Below are positions 20,123 to 28,433 of a stretch of 64,000 nucleotides of DNA, piece after piece. The position numbers were made by a program, and so were the translations under genes. The stretch's first letter is position 1. Each line of letters begins with the position of its first letter. This stretch comes from SLRI01 sp964393275. GTDB taxonomy: Bacteria; Pseudomonadota; Alphaproteobacteria; Geminicoccales; Geminicoccaceae. The stretch spans positions 1 through 64,000 of the forward strand of contig CAYMTA010000010.1 of NCBI GenBank assembly GCA_964393275.1. Direction: 5' to 3'. A model generated the notes under the pieces. The model made no database searches. It saw only the letters and a program-made list of their open reading frames with translations, and was not told the origin of the DNA.

Positions 20123-20602
20123 ATGAACGAGCGGTTGAAGGCGCGCCGCAGCGTCGCGCGGAACCGGCGCGCCTTCCACGACTACAGCATCGAGGATCGG
20201 ATCGAGGCCGGCCTGGTCCTCGCCGGCACCGAGGTCAAGTCCCTGCGCGAGGGCCGGGCCACGATCAACGAGGCGCATGCCGGCGAGATGGGCGGCGAGC
20301 TCTGGCTCTTCAACGCCTACATCCCCGAGTACAAGGCCGGCAACCGCTTCAATCACGAGACCAAGCGGCCGCGCAAGCTGCTCCTGCGGCGGCGCGAGAT
20401 CGACCGGCTCCTGGGCGCCGTCAAGCGCAAGGGCATGACGCTCGTCCCGCTCGCCCTCTACTTCTCGCCGCGCGGCTTCGCCAAGGTCGAGCTCGGCCTC
20501 GCCCGCGGCAAGAAGGAGCACGACAAGCGGCAGGCCACGCGCGACCGCGACTGGCAGCGCGACAAGGAGCGGCTGATGCGGCACTCGGCCCGCGACAGCT
20601 AG
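20123..20602 (+). CDS. smpB: SsrA-binding protein SmpB
   Basis: A 159-residue partner of tmRNA in trans-translation, the rescue of stalled ribosomes. The family core is intact: NRRAFHDYSIEDRIEAGLVL, GTEVKSLREG, the beta-barrel residues LWLFNAYIPEY, and the basic C-terminal tail KKEHDKRQATRDRDWQRDK that enters the mRNA channel. It probably shares a transcript with dapA. The TAG stop is part of a TAGGAGCCTGTCC string that recurs at plsX. Confidence 0.97.
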   Translation: MNERLKARRSVARNRRAFHDYSIEDRIEAGLVLAGTEVKSLREGRATINEAHAGEMGGELWLFNAYIPEYKAGNRFNHETKRPRKLLLRRREIDRLLGAVKRKGMTLVPLALYFSPRGFAKVELGLARGKKEHDKRQATRDRDWQRDKERLMRHSARDS

Positions 20603-20612
20603 GAGCCTGTCC
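20600..20612. repeat. Copy of the TAGGAGCCTGTCC end motif
   Basis: These 13 bases, beginning with the smpB stop codon, are identical to the outer end of the inverted-repeat element after plsX (63032-63044). Similarity ends after 13 bp and I see no matching second end nearby. Confidence 0.5.
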
Positions 20613-20691
20613 ACGGTTACGGAATCTTAAGACCGGGCGGCTAGAACCTCTCGAGCGCGGCTCGCAGCGGGCCTCGCGAGCGGGAGCGGCA

Positions 20692-21570
20692 ATGCTTGCG
20701 ATCATCGGCATCGTCCTGGTCATCGGCCTCGTGTTCGGCGGCTACTCGCTGGCCGGCGGCAAGTTCGGCATCATCGTCAAGGCGCTGCCGTTCGAGTTCA
20801 TGATGATCGGCGGCGCTGCCGCCGGCACCTTCCTCGTCGCCAACGGCATGGGCGTGGTCAAGGGTGCCCTGGGCGACCTGAAGCGCGTCTTCGGCGGCCC
20901 GCGCTGGAAGAAGGACGACTACCGCGACGTGCTCTCGCTGATGTATGTCATCGTCAAGCTCCTGAAGACGCGCGGTGTCCTGGCGCTGGAGCCGCATGTC
21001 GACGACCCGCACGAGAGCAGCCTCTTCGCCAAGTACCCGCGCATCCGGCACGACCACTTCGCCCTCGACTTCATCACCGACACGATCCGGATGATGACGA
21101 TGAGCATGGACGACCCCTACCAGGTCGAGGACTGCATGCAGCGGCAGCTCAAGAAGCACCACAAGGAGCTGCACGGTCGCGCCCAGGCGCTGCAGAACAT
21201 CGCCGATTCCCTGCCGGCGATCGGCATCGTCGCGGCCGTGCTCGGCATCATCAAGACCATGGCGTCGATCGACCAGCCGGTCGAGATCCTGGGCGGGATG
21301 ATCGGCGGCGCCCTCGTCGGCACCTTCCTCGGCGTCTACCTGGCCTACGGCTTCGTCGGGCCGATGACCGCACGGCTCAACCAGACCTACGACCAGGACG
21401 GCCAGTTCTACGCCATCATCCGCGACTGCCTCGTGGCCTATCTGCAGGGCCATTCGGCGCCGATCGCGGTCGAGCTGGCGCGCGGCAACGTGCCGACCGA
21501 GCTGCAGCCGAGCTTTCTGGAGATCGACGAGGTGCTGCAGGCCCTGCCGGCCGATCCGCTCGCGTCCTGA
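20692..21570 (+). CDS. motA: Flagellar motor stator protein MotA
   Basis: A 292-residue stator subunit with four membrane segments: two near the N-terminus (residues about 2-20 and 32-50) and two after residue 160 (ALPA-like SLPAIGIVAAVLGIIKTM and GALVGTFLGVYLAYGF). The long cytoplasmic loop between them carries the charged residues that contact FliG. It starts at an ATG after GGGAGCGGCA. motB follows after 26 bp, forming the stator operon. No other flagellar gene is in the window. Confidence 0.95.
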   Translation: MLAIIGIVLVIGLVFGGYSLAGGKFGIIVKALPFEFMMIGGAAAGTFLVANGMGVVKGALGDLKRVFGGPRWKKDDYRDVLSLMYVIVKLLKTRGVLALEPHVDDPHESSLFAKYPRIRHDHFALDFITDTIRMMTMSMDDPYQVEDCMQRQLKKHHKELHGRAQALQNIADSLPAIGIVAAVLGIIKTMASIDQPVEILGGMIGGALVGTFLGVYLAYGFVGPMTARLNQTYDQDGQFYAIIRDCLVAYLQGHSAPIAVELARGNVPTELQPSFLEIDEVLQALPADPLAS

Positions 21571-21596
21571 GCAGTCGATAGGCAAGCCGATCCGCC

Positions 21597-22586
21597 ATGG
21601 CCGACAACAGCCCGATCATCATCCGCAAGATCATCGAGGAGGAGGGGCACGGCCATCACGGCGGCGCCTGGAAGGTCGCCTATGCCGACTTCGTCACGGC
21701 GATGATGGCCTTCTTCCTCATGCTCTGGCTGCTCAGCACGGCCGACGAGCAGCAGCTCAAGGGGCTGGCCGAGTATTTCAGCGACGCGGCGGAGAACCAG
21801 AGCCAGCCGGGCGGCATGGGCGGCGTGCTCGACGGCATCTCCTTCGTCACCCCGGACATGGCGGTCCAGGCGCCGGTCTCGCCCTTCGCGCCCTCGAGCC
21901 TGCCCTTGACCGCGACGCCCGAGGAGGCCGATCCGGACGATTTCGCCCTCGATCTCGCGCTCGCCTTCGGCCTGGACGACGCGGCGGATGCGGCGGCACG
22001 GCGGCCACTCGATGACGAGGCCTTCGCCGAGGAACGGCGCCGCCGCGAGCAGGCGGCGTTCGACGAGGCCAGGGCGGCGATGCTGAACGCGCTGAGCCAG
22101 CGGCCGGAGCTCGCCAGGTTCACCGACAGCCTGATCATCGACGACACGCCCGAGGGGCTGCGCATCCAGATCGTCGATCGCGAGCAGAACGCCATGTTCC
22201 CGACCGCGTCGGCGGAGATGCTCGCCAATGCCCAGGCGCTCATCGCCCTGGTCGCCGAAGCGATAGGCGATCTGCCGAACCGGCTCTCGATCCGCGGCCA
22301 CACCGACGCCCGACCCTTCGCCCGGGGCGCCGCCTACGACAACTGGCGCCTCTCGGCGGACCGGGCGAACGCCACCCGCGAAGCGCTCATCGAAGCCGGC
22401 GTGGCGGCCTCGCGGGTCGCCGACATCATCGGCAAGGGCCCGTCCGAGCCGCTGTTCCCGGACGATCCCCTCGACGCGCGCAACCGGCGGATCTCGCTCG
22501 TCCTCCTGCGCGATGCCACGGGCTCCGCCGCCGGCGGCTCGACCTCCGGCGACCCGCCCGGCAACGGGGCCCCGGACCGTGGCTAG
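21597..22586 (+). CDS. motB: Flagellar motor stator protein MotB
   Basis: A 329-residue protein with one transmembrane helix (about residues 27-48, YADFVTAMMAFFLMLWLLS). Asp31 in YAD is the proton-binding residue of the channel. The C-terminal OmpA-like peptidoglycan-binding domain (from about residue 190) includes IRGHTDARPF and NWRLSADRANATREAL. The middle, about residues 60-170, is a long Ala/Asp-rich linker typical of alphaproteobacterial MotB. With MotA it forms the H+-driven stator. Confidence 0.95.
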   Translation: MADNSPIIIRKIIEEEGHGHHGGAWKVAYADFVTAMMAFFLMLWLLSTADEQQLKGLAEYFSDAAENQSQPGGMGGVLDGISFVTPDMAVQAPVSPFAPSSLPLTATPEEADPDDFALDLALAFGLDDAADAAARRPLDDEAFAEERRRREQAAFDEARAAMLNALSQRPELARFTDSLIIDDTPEGLRIQIVDREQNAMFPTASAEMLANAQALIALVAEAIGDLPNRLSIRGHTDARPFARGAAYDNWRLSADRANATREALIEAGVAASRVADIIGKGPSEPLFPDDPLDARNRRISLVLLRDATGSAAGGSTSGDPPGNGAPDRG

Positions 22587-22617
22587 CCGTCGCGACCAGC
22601 TCGCCGGCCCGGTCGGC

Positions 22618-23757
22618 TCAGATCGCCACGCCGTCCTCGACGGGCTCCCAGCAACGGGTGGCCGCGCTCCTGGCGATCGCCTCGATCACCGCCTCGACCC
22701 GCCAGCCCTCGGTGAAGTCGGGCCAGGCGGGCGTGCCGTCGGCGATGGCCTGCAGGAGATGGGCCGCCTCGATCACCTTGAGGTCGTTGAAGCCGATCCC
22801 GTGACCCCAGCCCGGGGTGAAGCGGGCGAAGGGCGGATGCGGCGGCCCGGTCAGGATGGTGCGAAAGCCGTTGTCGTCGGCGCGGTCGGCCGGCCTGAAG
22901 AGCTGGATCTCGTTGAACCGCTCCTGGGTGAAGCGCAGGCCGCCTTGCCTCCCGTAGAGCTCGAAATCGAGGCCGTTCTTGCGCCCCCAGGCGATGCGCG
23001 AGCAGCCGAGATGGCCAAGGGCACCATTGGCGAAGCGGACCAGGGTCTCGCTCACATCGTCGTTTTCCACCTGGCGCAGCCTTCCCTCGGCATCGCGGCG
23101 CTCGGAGATCGCGGTGGCAAGCCCGGCGCTGACCTCGGCGATCGGCCCGACCAGGAAATGGGCCAGGTTGACCAGATGGCTGCCCATGTCGCCGAGCGCT
23201 CCGGTGCCCGCCAGGGCGGTCTCGCAGCGCCAGGAGAAGGGGAAGCTCGCCGGCCCCATGAAGTCCTCGTCGAAGATGGCGCGGAACTGCGTCACGGCCC
23301 CGAGCTCGCCGCCCTCGACCAGCTTCCTCGCGAAGGCCACGGCGGGCGAGCGGAGATAGTTGTAGCCGACCAGGGTGGTCGTGCCGGCCGACGCAGCCGC
23401 CAGGGCCAGCTCCTTTGCGTCGGCCGCGGTCAGCGCCAGCGGCTTCTCGCACCAGACATGCTTGCCGGCGGCGAGGGCGGCCAGCGCCATCTCCTTGTGC
23501 AGCACGTTGGGGGTCGCGATCGAGACCAGCTCGATCTTCGGGTCGGCCAGGAGCTCCTGCCAGTCGTCGGTCGCGCGGGCGAAGCCGAAGCGGTCCCGGG
23601 CGGCCTCGGCGCCGGCGATGGCGGCGTCGGCGACGGCGACCAGCTCGGGCCGCAGCGCCGGCTCGAAGCTGTGGCCGACCCGGGCCAGGGCCTGCGCGTG
23701 GCAGGCGCCCATGTAGCCCGTGCCGATGACGCCGCAGCCGATGTCAGTCCGTCCCAT
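22618..23757 (-). CDS. Gfo/Idh/MocA family oxidoreductase
   Basis: A 379-residue NAD(P)-dependent dehydrogenase. The Rossmann motif GVIGTGYMGACHAQAL is at residues about 9-24, the EKPLALT catalytic-lysine motif near residue 103, and the C-terminal alpha/beta domain carries the substrate site (DMGSHLVNLAHFL). The ATG at 23757 follows a GGAGGAAG ribosome site. Members act on sugars, inositols or their derivatives. The inositol locus begins about 1.5 kb away, so an inositol-related substrate is possible, but the gene is separate and the family is too broad to say. Confidence 0.9.
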   Translation of the reverse strand: MGRTDIGCGVIGTGYMGACHAQALARVGHSFEPALRPELVAVADAAIAGAEAARDRFGFARATDDWQELLADPKIELVSIATPNVLHKEMALAALAAGKHVWCEKPLALTAADAKELALAAASAGTTTLVGYNYLRSPAVAFARKLVEGGELGAVTQFRAIFDEDFMGPASFPFSWRCETALAGTGALGDMGSHLVNLAHFLVGPIAEVSAGLATAISERRDAEGRLRQVENDDVSETLVRFANGALGHLGCSRIAWGRKNGLDFELYGRQGGLRFTQERFNEIQLFRPADRADDNGFRTILTGPPHPPFARFTPGWGHGIGFNDLKVIEAAHLLQAIADGTPAWPDFTEGWRVEAVIEAIARSAATRCWEPVEDGVAI

Positions 23758-23942
23758 CGAGGCTTCCTCCTCCACCTGTCGGCGGCTGCTATGCCCTGCC
23801 GCCGGCGCGCTTTCAAGGAGACGCGCCGTGCCGCGCACCGACGCTCTCGAGCCAGGGGCCCCGTCATTGACGTCGGGCTGCTTGTCGGGCCCAATCGGCG
23901 ACCGCAGAGGGCGGAGCAGCGTGACTGGGCACCGCAAGCGGG

Positions 23943-24716
23943 ATGAGCCATCTGACCACGACCCTGGCGACGGCAATGCGGCGAGCGGGCGGGATGGCAG
24001 GCGAGCGGACGACGCTGGTCGCGGCGCTCTTCGTCGTCGCGGTCCTCGTGATCGCGTGCCTGGCCGGCAGCCGGGGCATGGCGGTCTACACCCTCAGCTT
24101 CTGGCACTACCTCGTCTACGCGCTGGCCTTCTTCTGGCGATCCATCACGCCCGAGCGTTTCCAGCGCGACGCCGTGCTCCTCAAGACCATCTCGCTCGTC
24201 GCCCTCGCCAGCGCGTTCCTGCCGACCCTGCCGAGCCTGCTCGCGATCCTCGTCATGGCGGCCGGCTTCGCGCTGAACAATGCGGCGTACCGGGCGCTCG
24301 GTGACGCGCGGACCTTCTACGGCGTCGAGCTCGAGGCGCTGCCGCCCGAGCGCGTGACGGCGTTCCCCTATTCGGTCACGGCACATCCGATGCTCATCGG
24401 CAACATGGCGGGTTATGGCGGCGCCCTTCTGGATACCGGCTTCCGGCAGGACTGGTGGCCGCTGGCGGTGCTCCATGTCCTCCTCAACTTCGCCATCATC
24501 CTGATGGAGGCGCACGGCAGACCAGGCAGAGTGCTCGGCACGCTCGTGCCCATCCTCGCCCTCGCGGTCGGATCGCTCCTGCTGCTCATCGCCTTCAGGG
24601 ACGTTTGGCCGTTCGCCCTCGTCTCCGTCATTTGCGCCGCGGCCTTCGGTGCCGTGCTGTTCCGCCGCTACGCGACGGCGGCCGGCCGAAGCAACGACCG
24701 GGAGAAGCGCGCTTGA
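23943..24716 (+). CDS. PEMT/ICMT-like membrane protein
   Basis: A 257-residue protein with six to seven predicted membrane segments. The stretch TAFPYSVTAHPMLIGNM near residue 140 resembles the PY-x-HP-x-x-xG motif of phospholipid and isoprenylcysteine methyltransferases, and MEAHGRPGR may correspond to the later conserved E-R pair. It could therefore methylate a lipid with S-adenosylmethionine, but the similarity rests on one motif. The ATG at 23943 lacks a strong ribosome site; Met13 or Met18 are alternatives. It is divergent from the oxidoreductase. Confidence 0.6.
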   Translation: MSHLTTTLATAMRRAGGMAGERTTLVAALFVVAVLVIACLAGSRGMAVYTLSFWHYLVYALAFFWRSITPERFQRDAVLLKTISLVALASAFLPTLPSLLAILVMAAGFALNNAAYRALGDARTFYGVELEALPPERVTAFPYSVTAHPMLIGNMAGYGGALLDTGFRQDWWPLAVLHVLLNFAIILMEAHGRPGRVLGTLVPILALAVGSLLLLIAFRDVWPFALVSVICAAAFGAVLFRRYATAAGRSNDREKRA

Positions 24717-24804
24717 CCGTTCGATCGACCGGTGCCGCCATCGATAGCGGCGAGCGTCGCCACCGGCCGGCGGGGCGGATGTTCGCCGCCCGGATCGGTC
24801 GCTG

Positions 24805-25208
24805 AACCATCGGCAGCCGGACGCGGGCTGCAAGCTCGTGCTGGTCGACAGCCGGGTCGAGAAGGGGTTCGACCCTTGCGAGCTCGGGCTGCTCGACTTC
24901 AAGAAGGAGCCGCACCGGGTCGAGGGGGGACCAGAGCCCGGAGGACCGGCAGGGCATCCTGCTCGAGCGCATCTACCTTCTGGCGCCAAGGAACGCGGAC
25001 CAGGGCGCTGCTGGCGGCCGATACAGGCGTGCTCTGCATCGTCAAGACGGCCATGGAGCACTCGAAGAGCCCGAAGACGCCGCTGCAATATGTCGCCGGC
25101 CATCTCTGCGACATCATGCGGCTGCCGAGCAACATCCATCCGCTGGTGCCATTCGCGGTGCTCTTCGCCGTCAACGGTGCCCTGGTCCGGGGCCTGTCGC
25201 GGCGCTGA
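24805..25208 (+). pseudogene. Frameshifted relic of an unrecognised gene
   Basis: No single frame covers this interval, but three plus-strand frames join into one coherent protein-like sequence if one G is removed from the run of six at about 24924-24929 and one from the GGG at about 25010. The segments read KLVLVDSRVEKGFDPCELGL, then SPEDRQGILLERIYLLAP, then LQYVAGHLCDIMRLPSNIHP, and end at a TGA at 25206-25208, directly against the stop of the convergent ATPase gene. I do not recognise the family. Two single-base insertions in G runs suggest either a decayed gene or assembly errors. Confidence 0.45.
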
Positions 25209-26039
25209 TCAGACCGTTCCGCCGAGCGCGGCGGAGAGGTCCTGCAGCTCCTTGCCGCCGGCCATCAGGTTCTGCAGCTCCTCGAGATTGACCTCGTCCT
25301 TGGCGTAGGTGCCGAGCGTCTGGCCGCGGTTGAGGACGGTGAAGCGGTCGCCCACGGCATGGGCGTGGCGCACGTTGTGGGTGATGAAGATGACGCCGAG
25401 GCCCTTCTGGCGGACCATGCTGATGTACTTGAGCACCATCGACGTCTGGCGCACGCCGAGCGCGGAGGTCGGCTCGTCGAGGATCAGCACCTTGGCGCCG
25501 AAATAGACGGCGCGGGCGATGGCCACGCATTGCCGCTCGCCGCCGGAGAGCGTGCCGACCGCCTGCTCCGGATCGCGGACGTCGATGCCGATCCGGGCCA
25601 TCTCCTCGCGCGCCACCTGGTCCGCCTCGCCGAAGTCGAAGAAGCGAAAGGGCCAGACGCCCTTGAGCGGCTCGCGGCCCATGAAGAAATTGCGGGTGAT
25701 CGACATGAGCGGGATCATCGCGAGGTCCTGGTAGACCGTGGCGATGCCGGCATCGAGGGCCTCGCGCGGGCTGTCGAACGTGACCGCCTGGCCCTCGACC
25801 TTGAAGGTTCCCGAGCTCGGCTTGTGGACACCGGAGAGCGTCTTGATCAGGGTCGACTTGCCGGCGCCGTTGTCGCCGAGCAGGCAGTGCACCTCGTGCG
25901 GGTAGACGCTGAGGCTGACGCCGCCCAGGGCGATCACCGAGCCGAAATGCTTGGTGATGTCCAGAACCTCGATCAGGGGCGGGCCCGACCGCGCCGATGG
26001 TGCCGGCATGCGGGACTCCTGCGCGGCAGCGGTAGCCAT
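25209..26039 (-). CDS. Sugar ABC transporter ATP-binding protein (FrcA-like, single NBD)
   Basis: A 276-residue ATPase with a single NBD: Walker A GDNGAGKST, signature LSGGERQ, Walker B VLILDEPTSALG, and switch histidine in FITHN. Single-domain ATPases of this kind serve FrcBCA-like carbohydrate transporters, unlike the double RbsA type at 5.9 kb. The ATG at 26039 follows GGAGGAGAG. It is the last gene of the binding protein-permease-ATPase operon next to the inositol catabolic genes, so the solute is probably myo-inositol or a related polyol. Confidence 0.92.
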   Translation of the reverse strand: MATAAAQESRMPAPSARSGPPLIEVLDITKHFGSVIALGGVSLSVYPHEVHCLLGDNGAGKSTLIKTLSGVHKPSSGTFKVEGQAVTFDSPREALDAGIATVYQDLAMIPLMSITRNFFMGREPLKGVWPFRFFDFGEADQVAREEMARIGIDVRDPEQAVGTLSGGERQCVAIARAVYFGAKVLILDEPTSALGVRQTSMVLKYISMVRQKGLGVIFITHNVRHAHAVGDRFTVLNRGQTLGTYAKDEVNLEELQNLMAGGKELQDLSAALGGTV

Positions 26040-26060
26040 CTCAGCTCTCCTCCATCCTGG

Positions 26061-26132
26061 CAATCAAGGCTGGCCTGCCAATCAAGGCTGGCCTGCCCAT
26101 CAGCGGCGGCCTACCGTTCACCGGTGGCCCGC
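26061..26132. repeat. 18-bp tandem repeat, four copies (two perfect)
   Basis: Copies at 26061-26078 and 26079-26096 are identical (CAATCAAGGCTGGCCTGC). Those at 26097-26114 and 26115-26132 are degenerate. The array starts in the gap before the ATPase start and runs through the permease stop (26111-26113) into its last codons, so it affects the permease C-terminus. Confidence 0.75.
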
Positions 26133-27202
26133 TTGCGGACGATGTTGTTGAAGAAGACGGCGATCAGCAGCATGCCGCCGAGGAAGACGAGGTACCAGTC
26201 CTGGTCGATCTGGGTGTAGGTCAGGCCGATCAGCACCATGCCGAAGATGATCGCCCCGAAGAAGGCGCCGATCACCGAGCCGTAGCCGCCGGTCAGGAGG
26301 CAGCCGCCGATCACGGCGGCGATGATCGCCTCGAACTCCTTCTGGAAGCCGCGCCGGGCGTCGGTGCTGCCGGTGTCCATGACGGTCAGGATGGCGACGA
26401 GGGCGGCGCAGCAGGCGGTGATGATGAAGAGCGTGGTCTTCACCCGGACGACCGGCACGCCCGAATTGCGCGCCGCGTTGGCGTCGCCGCCGGCGGCGAA
26501 GATCCAGTTGCCGACGCGGCTCCGGGTCAGGACGATGGTGGCGACGGCGGCGATGCCGAAGAACCAGAGGATGTCGACCGGGATCCCGCTGACCTTGGGC
26601 ACGCCGTTCGAGAAGGTCTCGATCATGCCCCGCTTGGCGAGCCAGGCGAAAAGGCCCTCGAACGCCTTGCCCGAGAAGAGCGGGGCCAGCACGCTGTCGC
26701 CGACCGCTTCCCTGATGCCGCGCATCTGGGTCGACCCGCCGGTCGCCCATTTCAGCCCGACCAGCGTCAGGCCGCGCAGGATGAAGAGAAAGGCGAGCGT
26801 GACGATGAACGAGGGCAGGCCGGTGCGCAGCACGATCTGCCCATTGAGCGCGCCGAAGGCCGCGGCCATGGCGAGCGTCAAGAGGATGGCCGGCAGCAGC
26901 GGCAGGTGCAGGGCCGTCACGGCGGCACCGAAGACGAGGCCGGCAAAGGCCACCATCGAGCCGACCGAGAGGTCGAACTCGCCGCCGACCATCAGGAGGG
27001 CGGCGCCGATCGCGAGGATGCCGAGCTGGGCCGCCGGCGACATGAAGGTGAGGATGCCGGAGAGCGTGAACATCTGGCCGCTGGCCAGGATGTAGAAGAA
27101 GATCGAGACCAGGACGAGCCCGGAGAAGGCGCCGAGCTCCGGGCGCCGCATCAGCCGCGTCATGAAGGACGCCTGCTTCAGCCGTTCGTCGGCAACCGCC
27201 AT
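26111..27202 (-). CDS. Sugar ABC transporter permease (FrcC/RbsC-like)
   Basis: A 363-residue permease with eight to ten membrane helices. It carries GGEFDLSVGSMVAFAG near residue 75 and AAVIGGCLLTGGYGS in the C-terminal third, the signatures of carbohydrate permeases of this class. A family-specific extra loop (about residues 165-205) precedes the second half. It forms a homodimer in FrcBCA-type systems, consistent with only one permease gene here. It is 86 bp downstream of the binding-protein gene. Its last few codons fall in an 18-bp tandem repeat. Confidence 0.92.
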   Translation of the reverse strand: MAVADERLKQASFMTRLMRRPELGAFSGLVLVSIFFYILASGQMFTLSGILTFMSPAAQLGILAIGAALLMVGGEFDLSVGSMVAFAGLVFGAAVTALHLPLLPAILLTLAMAAAFGALNGQIVLRTGLPSFIVTLAFLFILRGLTLVGLKWATGGSTQMRGIREAVGDSVLAPLFSGKAFEGLFAWLAKRGMIETFSNGVPKVSGIPVDILWFFGIAAVATIVLTRSRVGNWIFAAGGDANAARNSGVPVVRVKTTLFIITACCAALVAILTVMDTGSTDARRGFQKEFEAIIAAVIGGCLLTGGYGSVIGAFFGAIIFGMVLIGLTYTQIDQDWYLVFLGGMLLIAVFFNNIVRKRATGER

Positions 27203-27288
27203 TCCCGTCTCCCCTCGCTCTCAGCCTGTCCTGCGCGCCGCCGCCGGGACCGACCGGCATGGTCGGTCCCGACGGCCCGGGCCTCGGG

Positions 27289-28224
27289 TCAGCGGATGCC
27301 CTTGGCGCTGAGCTCGATCACCTGCTCGGCCTTGTCGGCGGTGATCAGGTTCGGGCCCGACGGCACGTCGCCGCCCGGCATCAGGCCGTAGCGCGCCTGC
27401 AAGGCGAGGAAGGCCACCGGCAGGTAACCCTGCAGGAACTGCTGCTGGTCGATGGCGAAGGCGGCCTTGCCGTCGAGGATCGCCTGCAGGAAGTTGGCCG
27501 AGAGGTCGAAGGTGGCGAGCCTGACGTCGCCGGTCTTGCCGGTCTCCTCGAGCGCCCGCAAGGCTGGCTCGCCGGCGGTGCCGGCGCCGAGCGCCAGGAT
27601 GGTGTCGATCGAGGGGTCGCTCGCCATCGCCGCCTTGACCTTGGCGGTGATCTCGGCCGGATCCATGGTCACCGGCAGGATCGTGACGGTGCCGCCGAAG
27701 CCCTCGGTGAAGCCGGCGCAGCGCAGGTCGAGGGAGACGTTGCCGACCTCCTGGTTGACGCAGAGCCCATTCGTGCCGCCCATCCCGGCGAGCTCGGCGC
27801 CGGCGATCTTGCCGGCGTCGAACTCCGACTGGCCGACATGCAGGAGGGCACCCAGATCGTGCGCGACGTCCGAGCCGGAGTTCATCGAGATGACGTTGAT
27901 CCCGGCATCGACGGCGTGGCGGATGGAGGGGCCGAGCGCGTCGGCGTCGGGGATCGAGACGACGAGGCCATAGGGCTCCTGGTTGATCGCCGCATCGATG
28001 AGCTGGCCCATCGCCACCATGTCGAAGGTCTCGGGTGCGCGGTAGTCGACGGCGACGCCGTAATCCTCGGCGGCCTGGTCGACGCCGTTCTTGACCACCG
28101 ACCAGAACGGGTCGGAGGCTTGGCCGTGGGTGACCACGATGATGCTGGTGTCCTGCGCCAGCGCACTGCCGGCCATGAGCATGGCGGCGACGGCCCCCGC
28201 CGCCAGGGTTTTCGTGCAGGTCAT
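27289..28224 (-). CDS. Sugar ABC transporter substrate-binding protein, probably for inositol
   Basis: A 311-residue periplasmic binding protein (Peripla_BP_4). The ATG at 28224 has a GGGAGG ribosome site and a clean signal peptide (MTCTKTLAAGAVAAMLMAGS, cleavage after ALA). The mature protein starts IIVVTHGQASDPFWSVVKNG, typical of FrcB-like proteins. It is divergent from the RpiR regulator, iolC and iolB, and a GGAA-N6-TTCC palindrome lies 80 bp upstream of its start. Together these point to inositol uptake. Ligand specificity is inferred from context only. Confidence 0.9.
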   Translation of the reverse strand: MTCTKTLAAGAVAAMLMAGSALAQDTSIIVVTHGQASDPFWSVVKNGVDQAAEDYGVAVDYRAPETFDMVAMGQLIDAAINQEPYGLVVSIPDADALGPSIRHAVDAGINVISMNSGSDVAHDLGALLHVGQSEFDAGKIAGAELAGMGGTNGLCVNQEVGNVSLDLRCAGFTEGFGGTVTILPVTMDPAEITAKVKAAMASDPSIDTILALGAGTAGEPALRALEETGKTGDVRLATFDLSANFLQAILDGKAAFAIDQQQFLQGYLPVAFLALQARYGLMPGGDVPSGPNLITADKAEQVIELSAKGIR

Positions 28225-28303
28225 GGAAACCTCCCGCTTGGATGGTGCAGATCGCCTTGTCCGACAGCGCTGCCAGAACAGCATTTCCATCTGCTTGGGC
28301 TTA

Positions 28304-28319
28304 TGGAATACACATTCCA
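28304..28319. promoter_or_regulatory. Perfect GGAA-N6-TTCC palindrome, probable IolR operator
   Basis: TGGAATACACATTCCA is a 6+6 bp perfect inverted repeat with a 4-bp centre. It contains GGAA-TACACA-TTCC, the motif reported for IolR in Caulobacter and Sinorhizobium. It lies between the divergent binding-protein gene and the RpiR gene, so binding could control both directions. Confidence 0.7.
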
Positions 28320-28338
28320 GCCCAAGGTTCAAGTGCCG

Positions 28339-28386
28339 GGCCAGCCGAAGGCCCGAAGGTCCGGCCAGCCGAAGGCTCGAAAGCCT
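28339..28386. repeat. 24-bp tandem repeat, two copies
   Basis: Copies at 28339-28362 and 28363-28386 both begin GGCCAGCCGAAGGC and differ at a few positions near their ends. The array lies in the leader of the RpiR gene, between the operator and the start codon. Confidence 0.7.
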
Positions 28387-28433
28387 GGAGCAGGCATTCT
28401 GGGCTCGCCCCGTCTGGAGCGCATGCGCCGCCG

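Noticed and set aside
22618..23757. Naming the Gfo/Idh/MocA gene iolG
   Set aside because: It is outside the inositol operons, no GGAA-N6-TTCC site was found upstream, and the family is too broad.
28339..28386. CRISPR array at the 24-bp repeats
   Set aside because: Two adjacent units without spacers.
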